Positions 53,481-63,464 of a stretch of DNA of 64,000 bases are shown piece by piece. The position numbers and the translations under genes are program-made. A model generated the notes under the pieces. It was not told the origin of the DNA and ran no database searches. It saw only the letters and a list, made by a program, of their open reading frames with translations. The stretch comes from CAVXNB01 sp963763085 (lineage in GTDB: Bacteria; Actinomycetota; Acidimicrobiia; Acidimicrobiales; Bog-793): NCBI GenBank assembly GCA_963763085.1, contig CAVXNB010000004.1, positions 248,001-312,000 on the forward strand. The letters are read 5' to 3'. The number at the start of each line of letters is the position of its first letter. Position 1 is the stretch's first letter.

Positions 53481-56400
53481 TCACGTTGTCGAGAACTGCT
53501 GAGTGTAGAGGTAGAAGTACACACCCTTGCGTGCCAGCAACTCGTCGTGGGTGCCGTGCTCGATGAGCCGGCCGCGCTCGAGCACGACGATCACATCCGC
53601 GTTGCGGATCGTGCTCAGGCGGTGCGCGACGACGAAGGCCGTGCGCCCCTCGAGGAGCCGGTCGATGTTGCGTTTCACGATCGACTCCGACTCGGTGTCG
53701 AGTGCGCTCGTCGCCTCGTCGAACAGCAGGACGGGCGGCTTGCGGTACAGGGCGCGGGCGATCGCCAGTCGCTGTGCCTGACCGCCCGAGAGAGGCAGGC
53801 CGCGATCTCCGACGGGGGTGTCGTAGCCGAGCGGGAGGCGCTCGACGAGCTCCGCCAGGTCGGCGACCTCTGCGGCCCAACGGACAGCGTCGGCATCCGG
53901 CATCTCGTCGCCGAGCGCGATGTTGTCGCCGATGGTCGCCGCGAACACGTACGACTGCTGGAGTACGAAGCCGACCTGACGCCGAAGATCGCCGTAGCGC
54001 AGGCGTTGGGAGTCGGTCCGGTCGAACAGGATCGTACCGGTGGTCGGTTCGAGCAGGCCGGCCAACAGGCGAAGCAGAGTCGACTTGCCCGATCCCGATC
54101 GCCCGACGATCGCCACCGTCGTGCCCGGCGCGACGTCGAGGTTGATCCCCTCGAGGATGGGCTCGCTCGCCTCGGGCGGCTGGTAGCCGAGATTCTGCAG
54201 CTGCACGCGGCCCTCGAGCGTCGGCACGGCGAGCAGCTCGGCCTCGTCGGGCTGCTCAGGCTCGTGGTCGAGGACGTCCGCGATCCGGTTGAGGAGAACC
54301 GTCGAGACCTGGACGTCGTCCCAGATGTTGAGGAGGAGCACGAGCGGGCCGGTCACGAGGAGGACGAGGACGGTGAAGGCGACGAAGCCCCCCACGCTCA
54401 GCCCGTTGGGCTTGACCTGGAGCGCGGCAAGGGTGACGAAGAGGCTGTACATGACGAGCGAGATCAGCTGCACGGCGGACCCGAAGGCGGCGATCGTCCG
54501 GTAGGAGGCGATCGTGCGCCCGGTGAGGTCGGCGAAGGCTCGCTGCAGCCGGCGGCGGAGGCCGGCCTCGGTCCCGGTCGACTTCACGGTCTCGATGCCC
54601 TTCAGCAGGTCGATCTGGTCCGAGGAGTAGCGCCCGTAACTGTGCTCGATCCCTGCGTACAACGGACGCAGCCGCGTGGACGCGTAGCGCATGGTCAGCG
54701 CGTAGAGGGGAGCGGCCACGAGGAACAAGACTGCGAGAAACGGGGACAGGACGAACATGATCGCGACGCCCACGATGACCTGGGTCGCGGCCGAGAGCGC
54801 CTCGACGCCCTGCTCGATGACCAGGCGACGGATCTCGCGCGCACCGCTCAGCCGGCGTTCGATGTCGCCGATGCGCCGGGTGGCGAAGTACGTCATCGGC
54901 AGCCCGAGCAGCCGAGTCGTGATGAAGTCCAGCGTGTCGGTGTCGAAGCTGGCGGAGGCCCGCACGAGGACCAGCCGCTGGAACAGCACGGCGACGGTGC
55001 CGCCGATCGCGAGCCCGAGCATCGCCAGGCCGAGGATCTCGATCGTGGAGGACGAATTGTGAGCGATGACCGCGTTGACGACGTGCTCGACGACGAGCGG
55101 AAGGGCCACCTCACACGCCGCCGCCACGAGAGCAAGGACGAGCGCTGCGATCAGCGCCCGGCGATGCTTGAACACGAACGGCACCAGCCATTTGAGATGC
55201 GGTGCGCCGGTCGGCACTTCGGGGATCGTGCCCGTCGGCGTGATGCGGGCCGCATAGCCGTCCCAGTGGCGGTCGAGCTCCTCTCGGTCCATCCGCTGCA
55301 GGCCCAGGGCCGGGTCGGCGACCTGGACACGGCGGTCGCCGACCTCGACGAGTACGACCCAGTGCTCCGAGTCCCAATGGAGGATCGCCGGCAGATTGAG
55401 GTCGTCGAGGCGGTCCCGCGACACCTTGACAGGCTCGACGTCCAGGCCGATCCGCCGGCCGGTGACGGCGAGCGCGCGCAGCGTCGTGCCCGACTGGTCG
55501 GTCCCCGCCACCTCCCGGAGCCAGGGCATGGGCACGTCCACGCCGTGCCAGCCGGCGACCATCGCCAGACAGGCGACACCGCAATCGGCCTCGTCTACCT
55601 GCTCGATCACGGCGAACTTCCTCTTGCGGCGGCTCCGCCGTTTGCCCTGCCCGGTGCCCGGCGGCATCTCGAGCTCCGCCAGCCTCGAGGCCGGATCCTC
55701 GGTGATGCCACCTGGCAGGATCTCCTTCGCGAAGTCGAGCGGGACGCGGGCTTCCTCGAGATAGTTCCTGCCGGCGGCCTGCTCGTTGACACGCCGGGCG
55801 AAGGCCGGGTACTGCTCCGACAGGCGTCGGAAGGCGTCGCGGTCGAGCGCCAGCAGGCGAGCGTCGGAGACGGCTCGCACCGTGGCGACACAGGGCTCGC
55901 CCGTGACGAGGGACCGCTCGCCGAGGATGTCGCCGGTCCGCATGAAGCCGATCGAAAGCTGGCTGTCTCCCGTCCCGGTCGTTGCCTCGAGCCGCCCGTC
56001 CTCGACGAGGTACATCGTCCCGCCCGGCTCACCCTCGGTGACGAGGACCGTCCCAGCCGTGACCTCTACGGGCCGAAGCTCCGGGTACATGGCGGAGGCG
56101 GCCTCGAGCGACAGGTCCTCGAACGCCGCGTGCGTGCGGAGGAAGCGGTGCAGCATCTCCACCCGCGCCTGGTCGCCGAAAGCGCCACGGATCTCGGGAT
56201 GCAGCTCCAACAGGGCGTCGAAGACGACGCGGTCGAGCCACAGCGCGGACACGGGCTCCGAGGCGCGCACCGTGGCCGTGCGAGTGGTCTTGTCCAGGAT
56301 CGCCGTTTCTCCGAACCAGTCGCCCGGCGCGAGGCGCGCCAGGGTCATCTCCCTTCCGTCGTGCACCACCAGCACGCGGGCGCTGCCGGCGGCGAGCACG

Positions 56401-56565
56401 TACATCCCGTCTGGCACTTCGCCCTCGGCCACGATCGTGTCGCCGAAGCCGAATGTGCGCAGCTGGAAGAGCCGGCTGACGAGCTCGCGGAGCGCCGGCT
56501 CGAGCCGGGCGAGAAACGGCAGGCGCTCGAGGACGGTGTGCCCGATCGCCGTCGAGCGTCGTCAC
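53481..56565 (-). CDS. Peptidase-containing ABC exporter with two cyclic-nucleotide-binding domains
   Basis: About 1027 residues. Two cNMP-binding domains (DGMYVLAAGSARVLVV with LGDWFGETAILD-like PGDWFGETAIL, then GGTMYLVEDGRLEAT with ILGERSLVTGEPCVATV) come first. A C39 peptidase follows with Cys328 (EADCGVACLAMVA), His401 (SEHWVVLVEV) and Asp417 (VADPALG). Then six membrane helices and an ABC domain: VGRSGSGKSTLL, LSGGQAQRLAIARAL, PVLLFDEATSALD. It should cut double-glycine leaders and export the core. A GTG at 56565 overlaps the upstream stop; one extra base near 56540 must be removed to join it (MTTLDG-IGHTVLERLPFLARL). Without that the frame opens at GTG 56432. Confidence 0.9.
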
Positions 56566-57625
56566 AGGACGTCGGACTCCCGGATCCTGCCCAGGCCGAC
56601 CCGGTCGAGCGCCTCGTCGAGGAGTTCGGCTGCTGCCGTCTCGCGCGCCGCCTCGTCCTCGAGGGACGGCCGGCGCCGTTCGCGCAGCCACAGCACGGAC
56701 CACTTCCCGTCGCCCGCCACCGGGCCGACAAGCTGGTCGGGGACTGCGCCGTCGAGCAGCGTTGCCGTCCCGACCGGCAGCGAGTCGTGACGTTCGAAGT
56801 GCTGCAACAGAGGCGTCCCCACACGTGCCGCGAGGCCGGCGGCGTCGAGGCCGTCCTCGCGGGCGCACAGGAGCGCCTCGTTCGCCGCCTCACGACTGTT
56901 GAGAAGCAGCTCATCGAAACTGACCTCCGTCCAGTCATTCGCGTGCTCCAGCACCCGGGCTTCGATGGCCTCGGTCGTTGCGCAGCGTTGCGCGGCCACC
57001 TCGAGCGAGAGCTGCCGTGTTCTGATCGACCGCAGCCTTGTCGCGCACCAGGAGGCGCCGAAGTCCGCCAGGACCTCGAACGAAGCCATGATCCGGGTCG
57101 CCTCGGCGGTGAAGTCGGCTTCCGCGACCTCGAAGTCCTCCCCGACCAGCCTGGCAGCCATCCACTGACGCGCAGCGAGATCGGCAAATTGCTGCCACGA
57201 CCCCCCGCACGCGAGATCGACAGCGATCGCACGGCGCTCGGTCTCGTCGCAGCTCCTGTCCGACGGGGCCGGGGGGCGGCGACAGAGCTGGGGGCGGCAG
57301 AGCTGAGCGAGCCGGGGGCCTCGCCGGCGGCGAGGAGGCGCTGGAGGTGGGATTCCCAGTCCTCCATCGTGAGCTCCCGGGCGGCAAGCCAGGCCCGCAG
57401 ATCCTGTCCGCTCTCGAGCTTCCTCGCGCGCCGGAAGGCGACGGCCTCGGCGCGCACTTCCTGGGCGGGCACGGCCCGGCCCTGCTCGAGGGCGGCCAGG
57501 CCGCGCCGCGTCGAGGAAGCTGCCTCCTCGAAGAGTCCCGTCGCGATCCCGAGCAGCAACAGGTCGGCGAACGTCCACGACTCGTCGCCGAGCACGGCTG
57601 CCTCGTCAGCGAGCGTTGGCCACAT
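56562..57625 (-). CDS. PpiC/SurA-like putative peptide-maturation protein (frame break near 57280)
   Basis: About 354 residues. The N-half (WTFADLLLLGIATGLFEEA, VRAEAVAFRRARKLESGQDLRAWL) has the helical SurA_N-like pattern and repeats as WMAARLVGEDFEVAEADFTAEATRIM. The end (WTEVSFDELLLNSREAANEALLCA, DGAVPDQLVGPVAGDGKWSVLWL) resembles a parvulin domain. Proteins like this are annotated as putative peptide maturation proteins beside cNMP-C39 exporters. The frame jumps in a run of six G at 57271-57276; one more G would join the halves. Its stop overlaps the exporter start. Confidence 0.7.
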
Positions 57626-57716
57626 GGCGCCGAGTATTGCCCGGCGCCAGCCCCCCGCCACGCCGGAGCGCCGGCTGAGGGGCCCGCCGACCCCGGGTCG
57701 GACCGGCTGGGCCGGG

Positions 57717-58850
57717 CTATCGGGTGGCGAGCAGGCTCATGACGGCGGCCATGCCGATGTTCACCCCGCGGGGGTCACCGACGAGGCCGCTCTCCATGCG
57801 GTTCATGACGTAGGACACCGTGAGGCGCGTCTCCTGGTCCATGACGACGACGGATCCTCCGTAGCCGCCCCAGTAGCAGGCCGTCGGGCCGATCGGAAGC
57901 AGCTCATTGCTCAGGCCGTAGCCCATCCCGAAACGGAGCGGCACGCCGAGCACGAGGTCGATCCCGTCCGACTGCACCTCGAAGATCGGGTCGCAGCCCT
58001 TGGGCGAGAGCAGCCGGGTACCCCGCGCTTCGCCGACGCCGGCGACGATCGACTGGACCGCTCCCACCGATCGGGCGTTGCCGTGACCGTTCGCGGCGGG
58101 GATCTCGGCGCGACGCCACCACCCCTCTCGGGGCAGCGTCGCCTCGACGCGCGGGTTGGCGAGGGTGCGGAACGCGAGGCTGTCGGGATCGATCCCGGTC
58201 GTGTCGATCGGCGGCGGCGGGATGACGAACGAGACTCGCCGGTCGTCCTCAGCTGGCAGGCCGATGTGGAAGTCGGCTCCGAGCGGCCCGGCGATCTCGT
58301 CCGCGAAGAAGCTGCCGATGGACGCGCCCGTGATGCGCCGCACGATTTCGCCGATGAGGAAGCCCTGGGTGACGGCGTGGTAACCGGACGCTGAGCCGGG
58401 CTCCCACCACGGCTCCTGCGCGGCGAGGAGCGAGGTCACCTTCTCCCAGTCGGCCAGATCCTCCGGCTCGAGCGGCTCGGTCCAGCCGGAGAGGCCGGCT
58501 GTGTGGCCCATGACGTGACGGACCTCGACGCGCTCCTTGCCGCCGGCGGCGAACTCGGGCCAGTACCGCGCGACCGGCGCGTGGAACTCGAGCTCGCCAC
58601 GGTCCGCGAGCACGAGCGCGCACAGAAACGTCATCGTCTTCGTCGTCGACCACACGTTCGTGATCGTGTCGCGCTCCCAGGGCTTCGTCCGGGCCTCGTC
58701 GGCGTAGCCGCCCCAGATATCGACGACCGGCTCGCCGTCGAGATAGACCGCGACCGAGGCGCCCACGTCGGCGCCGGCGTCGAGGCTCTTCGCGAAGGTC
58801 GTCCGCACGAGCTCGAAGCGCTCGTCGCAGGTCCCGCCGACGTCAGCCAT
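57717..58850 (-). CDS. Beta-lactamase-fold serine hydrolase (class C/EstB type)
   Basis: 377 residues. The SxxK nucleophile is NVWSTTKTMTFLCAL (residue near 68), the Tyr of YxN is in SASGYHAVTQGFL, and the third motif region is YWGGYGGSVVVMD. No signal peptide, so it is an intracellular esterase/amidase rather than a penicillinase. Its start overlaps the end of the methyltransferase gene by eight bases, giving an operon with the two genes upstream. Confidence 0.88.
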   Translation of the reverse strand: MADVGGTCDERFELVRTTFAKSLDAGADVGASVAVYLDGEPVVDIWGGYADEARTKPWERDTITNVWSTTKTMTFLCALVLADRGELEFHAPVARYWPEFAAGGKERVEVRHVMGHTAGLSGWTEPLEPEDLADWEKVTSLLAAQEPWWEPGSASGYHAVTQGFLIGEIVRRITGASIGSFFADEIAGPLGADFHIGLPAEDDRRVSFVIPPPPIDTTGIDPDSLAFRTLANPRVEATLPREGWWRRAEIPAANGHGNARSVGAVQSIVAGVGEARGTRLLSPKGCDPIFEVQSDGIDLVLGVPLRFGMGYGLSNELLPIGPTACYWGGYGGSVVVMDQETRLTVSYVMNRMESGLVGDPRGVNIGMAAVMSLLATR

Positions 58851-59616
58851 GCTGGCCTCCTCCTGTCGCTCGGGTCGCAGACGGCTCCCGGGGCTTGGTT
58901 CCGCGGACGACCGCCGCCTCGTTGACGACGGGCAGAGCCTCGATCTCGGTGAGGCCGGCCTTCGCGAACATCGAGGTCCAAGCGGACATCGAGACGGGGC
59001 GTTCCTGGAACCGGAAGACGAAGCGGCCGCCGTTCTTGGCGATCCGCCACCACCCGCCCGGGCCTTTGCGGAGCAGGTACGAGAGCTTCGAGCCGATGAT
59101 CTCCCGGTCCCGGGCGTCGCCGCCGCGACCGAACATCATGTCGCCGATGACGATCCTGCCGCCCGGCCGCAGCCACTTGAACGCTTCGTCGACGGCGACC
59201 TGCTTGTCACGGTCCCGCAGGTGGTGCAAGGCGTAGTTCGACACGACCAGGTCGACCGAGCCCTCCGGAAGCCCGAGGCGCTCGATCGGCACGGCCCTGC
59301 CCTCGACGTTGAAGACGCCCTGAGACAGCGCGTTCTCCCGCAGCAGGGCGATCATCTTCTCGCTCACGTCCACCCCGAGCACGGTCCGGCAGCGTTTCGC
59401 CAGCGCGAGCGTCACCTGCCCCGAGCCACAGCCCAGGTCGACGGCGAAGGCGTCCGGAGCCGGATCGGCCTCGCTGAGCACCCGCTCGACGACCTTCACC
59501 AGTCCCGGGTTGTTGCCGGCGCCATGGTCCCAGCTCGCCGCACGGCGGGTCCAGAAACGCTGCTGGCGCGCGATGTTCCGATCGGCGCTCGACGCCGCCT
59601 CGCGGCTGGATCTCAC
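58843..59616 (-). CDS. Class I SAM-dependent methyltransferase
   Basis: 257 residues. FAVDLGCGSGQVTLALAKRC is the SAM loop, LGVDVSEKMIALL, IERLGLPEGSVDLVVSNYALHHL and WLRPGGRIVIGDMMF follow, as in UbiE/COQ5-like enzymes. Substrate unknown. GTG 59616 overlaps the stop of the upstream gene (GTGA). Longer in-frame starts run into that gene and are rejected. Confidence 0.88.
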   Translation of the reverse strand: MRSSREAASSADRNIARQQRFWTRRAASWDHGAGNNPGLVKVVERVLSEADPAPDAFAVDLGCGSGQVTLALAKRCRTVLGVDVSEKMIALLRENALSQGVFNVEGRAVPIERLGLPEGSVDLVVSNYALHHLRDRDKQVAVDEAFKWLRPGGRIVIGDMMFGRGGDARDREIIGSKLSYLLRKGPGGWWRIAKNGGRFVFRFQERPVSMSAWTSMFAKAGLTEIEALPVVNEAAVVRGTKPREPSATRATGGGQHG

Positions 59617-60359
59617 GAGTTCGTGGGACTGAACGTGTAGGCGACCGCGTACGCCAGAGCGGGGATGGTGCCGACGGTCTTGCCGCCGGAGGTGACCACG
59701 AGCGACGCGCCGCCGGCAAAGGCCTTGAGGACCGCCGCACCACTCGCCACGCTGACGAGCTTCGACGTGCCGCCCGGGATGACCGAGTTGAACAGGTAGG
59801 CGCCGTTCTTGACGGAGGTCACGACGACGTCGCAATCTCGGGTTGCCTTGATGTCGAAGCTGAACGAGGCGCCCGGAACGGAGTAGGCGACCGCGTTCGC
59901 CGTGGCGGCGGTCCTGGTCATCTTCCCCGAGGACCCCTGATTCGTCGACGGCGTGGTCGTGGTCGTGACGTGGTGGGAACCGGGGCCCGAGCCTGCCGGC
60001 TGTCCGGGCGTCGCGACCACGTGGCGGATCGGGTCCATCCAGACCGGGTGGTAGTGCTCGACGATCAGTCCTGCGACGGCGAGGAGGACGAGAAAGGCCA
60101 GCGACCAGACCGTCACTCGGAGATAGGTCGGCGCGGGGAGCTTCCGTTTCGAGCCCGGGTACCAGATCGAACCGTCGGGCAGCAGCACCCCGTAGGCGGG
60201 AGCGACAGGGACAGCGGGGATCTCGGCGGTGACGGCCGTGGTTCCGCGGGTGTCCGTCGCGCCGTCACGGGACCGCCCGTCGTTCGGCGCGATAGGGGTG
60301 ACCGCCGTCCGGCTCGTCGCCGACACAGCGTCTGGGCGCCCAGCCACTACGTGCCTCAT
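59613..60359 (-). CDS. Single-pass membrane protein of unknown function
   Basis: 248 residues. A Pro/Ala-rich cytoplasmic part with a YGVLLPDGSIWYPGSKRKLP motif is followed by one membrane helix (VWSLAFLVLLAVAGLIV), a Thr/Ser linker, and an outside domain of beta strands (FSFDIKATRDCDVVVTSVKNG, LVVTSGGKTVGTIP). The outside part resembles the RodZ-type DUF4115 fold, but no helix-turn-helix precedes it. First gene of the three-gene operon. Confidence 0.7.
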   Translation of the reverse strand: MRHVVAGRPDAVSATSRTAVTPIAPNDGRSRDGATDTRGTTAVTAEIPAVPVAPAYGVLLPDGSIWYPGSKRKLPAPTYLRVTVWSLAFLVLLAVAGLIVEHYHPVWMDPIRHVVATPGQPAGSGPGSHHVTTTTTPSTNQGSSGKMTRTAATANAVAYSVPGASFSFDIKATRDCDVVVTSVKNGAYLFNSVIPGGTSKLVSVASGAAVLKAFAGGASLVVTSGGKTVGTIPALAYAVAYTFSPTNS

Positions 60360-60452
60360 CCTCCAGTCGTTCTTTCCGAAACGCTACCGCGTCGCCCCCC
60401 CACCTACCTACCACTCACGCCTTCCCGCCTGCGATCCGAGCTCCCCGGCGGG

Positions 60453-60929
60453 CTAGGCCCCGAAGAGGTGGAACACATGGTCGAGCGACCACGCCTGGTT
60501 CGCCTGGGCGAAGATGCACACCACTGAGGCCAGGGCCATCATCGAATTCTGTCCCTGCTCGGCCCAGTCGTGGATCATGAGGACGAAGTACAGGACGTTG
60601 AGCACCAGGCCGGCCGCGAGGGCGATAGGGGTCAGGAGACCGACCGCGATCCCGAGGCCGATCGCCAGCTCGGAGAACACCACGACGTACGCCATCACCT
60701 TCGGCCGCGGCGCGACCACTTTCTCGAAGCCGACCTTCACGAACCCCCACCGGTGCTTCTCCGCTACCCCCTTCGCCCACGCGATCCCCGTCCCGCGCTG
60801 GAGCCAGCCCTTCTTGTCCTTGTGTCGCCAACTCTCGAGCCACCACAGGCCGAGCCCGATCCGGAGCACGGCCAGCCATTCGGCGCCGCCGAGACCGATC
60901 GACTTCACCGCACGGACGACGCTCAGCAT
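60453..60929 (-). CDS. DoxX/TQO-small-subunit family membrane protein
   Basis: 158 residues with four membrane segments: WLAVLRIGLGLWWLESW, VMAYVVVFSELAIGLGIAVGL, TPIALAAGLVLNVLYFVLMI, and a last one (MMALASVVCIFAQ). The pattern LRIGLGLWWLESWRHK with FSELAIGLGIAVGLLTP is typical of DoxX-like proteins. Function here unknown. It is divergent from the ABC transporter genes. Confidence 0.82.
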   Translation of the reverse strand: MLSVVRAVKSIGLGGAEWLAVLRIGLGLWWLESWRHKDKKGWLQRGTGIAWAKGVAEKHRWGFVKVGFEKVVAPRPKVMAYVVVFSELAIGLGIAVGLLTPIALAAGLVLNVLYFVLMIHDWAEQGQNSMMALASVVCIFAQANQAWSLDHVFHLFGA

Positions 60930-60962
60930 CGGTCGGGAGTGTAGGCCGTGCTCAGTAGGGTG

Positions 60963-61973
60963 ATGGCACTTGCCATGACCGCCATCGACCAGTCGGCTCC
61001 GATTGCCCCGCTTCCCCGCGCGGGCGGCGAGATGATCCGGACCTCGCAGCTCACGAAGGTCTATCCGGGCGCCGACTTTGCCGCGGTCGACAGACTCGAC
61101 CTCGTCGTGCACCCTCGGGAGATCTTCGGCCTCCTCGGGCCGAACGGTGCCGGAAAGACGACCACCGCCGGCATGTTGACGACCCGGGTGGTCCCGACCT
61201 CAGGGGAAGCGCACGTCGCGGGGATCGACGTCGTCGCTCACCCGGCGCGGGCCAAGCAGCTGATAGGCGTCGTCTCCCAGCAGAACACGTTGGACCGTGC
61301 GCTCACGGTGTGGGAGAACCTCTACTTTCACGGCCTGCTCTTCGGCGTCCCGGCGCGAGTGTCCCGCCGGGTGGCCGACGAGCTGCTCGAGCAGTTCGTG
61401 CTCTCGAAGTGGGCCAAAGCGAGCGTGTACGCCCTGTCCGGCGGTATGGCACAGCGGCTGATGGTCGCCCGGGCCATCTTCCACCGGCCGGCGGTGCTGT
61501 TCATGGACGAGCCGACCGCGGGGCTGGACCCTCAGAGCCGGCTGGCGCTGTGGGAGATCCTTGGAAAGTTGAACGAACAGGGCCAGACCATCTTGTTGAC
61601 GACTCACTACATGGAAGAGGCGGACCAGCTCTGTGACCGCGTTGCGATCATGGACCACGGCAAGATCCTCGCCCTCGACACGCCGGCCAAGCTCAAGCAG
61701 AGCATCGACGTCGACACGGTCGTCACCGTGCGGGCCTCGGGCAGCCCCGAGGAGCTGGCGGCGTTGCTCGAGTCGAAGATCGAGGGCGCTGTCCGTACCC
61801 GCCTCATCGAGGGTGGACTCGAGTTGTTCGTCCGCAACCCCGGCCACGGTCTGCTGCCACGGGTGGTCGACGTGGCCGAAGGAGCGGGCATCGTCGTGAA
61901 CGACCTCTCGGTGTCCGAGACGACCCTCGAGACGGTCTTCATCTCGCTGACCGGCAAGGAGCTGCGCGACTGA
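60963..61973 (+). CDS. ABC-2 type transporter ATP-binding protein
   Basis: 336 residues. LLGPNGAGKTTTAGML (Walker A), VSQQNTLDRALTVWENL (Q-loop), YALSGGMAQRLMVARAI (signature), AVLFMDEPTAGLDPQSR (Walker B), LLTTHYMEEADQLCDRV (H-loop). The C-terminal part has the DUF4162-like tail of drug/polyketide exporters. Start could be ATG 60963, 60975 or 61032. Its TGA overlaps the permease ATG by one base. Confidence 0.93.
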   Translation: MALAMTAIDQSAPIAPLPRAGGEMIRTSQLTKVYPGADFAAVDRLDLVVHPREIFGLLGPNGAGKTTTAGMLTTRVVPTSGEAHVAGIDVVAHPARAKQLIGVVSQQNTLDRALTVWENLYFHGLLFGVPARVSRRVADELLEQFVLSKWAKASVYALSGGMAQRLMVARAIFHRPAVLFMDEPTAGLDPQSRLALWEILGKLNEQGQTILLTTHYMEEADQLCDRVAIMDHGKILALDTPAKLKQSIDVDTVVTVRASGSPEELAALLESKIEGAVRTRLIEGGLELFVRNPGHGLLPRVVDVAEGAGIVVNDLSVSETTLETVFISLTGKELRD

Positions 61974-62970
61974 TGGCGACGACCGCAACCTCGCCCGACC
62001 CTGCAGCGGGCGGCAGGGCACCGTCGGGGCCGTCGCCCACGGCCGACGAGATGCGGCGGTCGCGGCGGCCGACGCCGCCACGTCCGGCGAGCTCATCGCT
62101 TATCGAGCCCAGATAGGCCTCGGTGGCATTCGTTCGACGGCCGCTGCGAGCCGGACGGCGCTAGGCGCGCTCATCCGGCGCGACGCCGTCGTGCTCCGCA
62201 AGGACGTGGTCATCTTCTGCCTCCGCACGGTCATCCAACCGTTCTTGCTGGTGTTCGTGTTTCTCTACGTATTCCCCACGATCGGCCAGGGCGTCGGCAG
62301 CTCCGGTCACGGACCGGCCGCCGAGGCCGCCGAGTCCGCGTTCGCGACCGTGCTCGTGCCAGGCGTCGTGGCGATCTCGATCATGTTCCAGGGCATCCAG
62401 GCCGTCGCCCTACAGATGTCGCAGGAGTTCGGCTACACCCGGGAGATCGAGGACCGCGTCCAGGCGCCCTGCCCGATCTGGCTGGTGGCGATTGCCAAGG
62501 TGCTGTCCGCCTCGGCCCAGGGCCTGCTTTCGGCCCTGCTCGTGTTCCCGATCGCCTATGTCGTGCACGCCCCGGGTGTCGAGGCCCATCTCAGCTTCCA
62601 CTGGTGGATCCTCGTGACGATCATCCCGCTCGCCTGCCTGGCGATGTCGTCGCTCGGACTGCTGCTCGGCACCGCGTTCGAGCCGCGCAACATAGGCCTC
62701 ATGTTCGGGTTCATCGTGCTGCCCCTCACGTTCCTCGGCGGCATCTACTACCAGTGGACCCGGCTCGCCCCCGTGCACGTCGGCGGGTTCCACTGGTTGC
62801 AGGTCCTCGTGCTGGTGAACCCGCTCATCTACGTGTGCGAGGGGATGCGGGCCGCCCTGACCGACTCGTCCCACATGCACCTGTACATCATCTATCCGGT
62901 GCTGTGCGGGTTCTTCGCCCTCTTCCTCACGCTCGGGCTTCGCAATTTCCGCAAGCGGGTCCTGTCCTGA
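61973..62970 (+). CDS. ABC-2 type transporter permease (frame break near 62045)
   Basis: About 332 residues. Six membrane segments, among them TVIQPFLLVFVFLYVFPTI, VLVPGVVAISIMFQGIQAV, GLLSALLVFPIAYVV, WWILVTIIPLACLAM, IGLMFGFIVLPLTFLGGIYY and IIYPVLCGFFALFLTLGL. The natural start ATG 61973 (TGATG overlap) opens another frame; one lost or two gained bases near 62045 join its MATTATSPDPAAGG start to the DAAVAAADAATSGELIAYRA stretch before the helices. Uncorrected, the frame begins at GTG 62191. Works with the preceding ATPase. Confidence 0.88.
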
Positions 62971-62974
62971 GGCG

Positions 62975-63439
62975 TCAGCTCGCCAGGTAGCGGACGATCG
63001 ACTCGACGACGCAGCACGGCTTGTCGCCTCCCTGCCGCTCGATCGTGATGAGGTTGGTCACCTGGACGCCGCCGGCGACGTCCTCCACCGAGAGGATCTC
63101 GGCGCTCGCACGGATGAAGGATCCGACGGGTACAGGCGAAGGAAACCGCACCCTGTTCGTCCCGTAGTTGATCCCCATCGCGATCCCGCGGACCTCGATG
63201 AGCTGTGGCATGAGCGCGACGGTCAGCGACAGCGTCAGATAGCCGTGGGCGATCGTGACCCCGAACGGCCCCTTCGCCGCCCGTTCGACGTCGACATGGA
63301 TCCACTGATGGTCGTCGGTGGCGTCGGCGAACTGGTTCACCCGTTCCTGGGTGATCTGGAACCAGTCCGTGGGACCGAGGCGGCGGCCCTTCGCGGCCCT
63401 GAGCTCGTCCAGGTTTTCGAACACCGTCACCTCTGGCAT
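62975..63439 (-). CDS. MaoC-like (R)-specific enoyl-CoA hydratase
   Basis: 154-residue hot-dog fold. The hydratase motif is FADATDDHQWIHVDVERA with catalytic Asp and His, followed by GVTIAHGYLTLSL, INYGTNRVRFPSPVPVGS and EILSVEDVAGG. Related actinobacterial proteins act on beta-oxidation intermediates. It converges with the permease gene, four bases apart. Confidence 0.92.
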   Translation of the reverse strand: MPEVTVFENLDELRAAKGRRLGPTDWFQITQERVNQFADATDDHQWIHVDVERAAKGPFGVTIAHGYLTLSLTVALMPQLIEVRGIAMGINYGTNRVRFPSPVPVGSFIRASAEILSVEDVAGGVQVTNLITIERQGGDKPCCVVESIVRYLAS

Positions 63440-63464
63440 GAAGCCTCCGTTTCGTTGGGAACGA

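Noticed and set aside
53547..58394. Very long plus-strand open frame (over 1600 codons)
   Set aside because: It is antisense to the exporter, PpiC-like and hydrolase genes, has Asp/Arg/Glu-rich shadow composition and no recognisable domain. High GC keeps such frames open.
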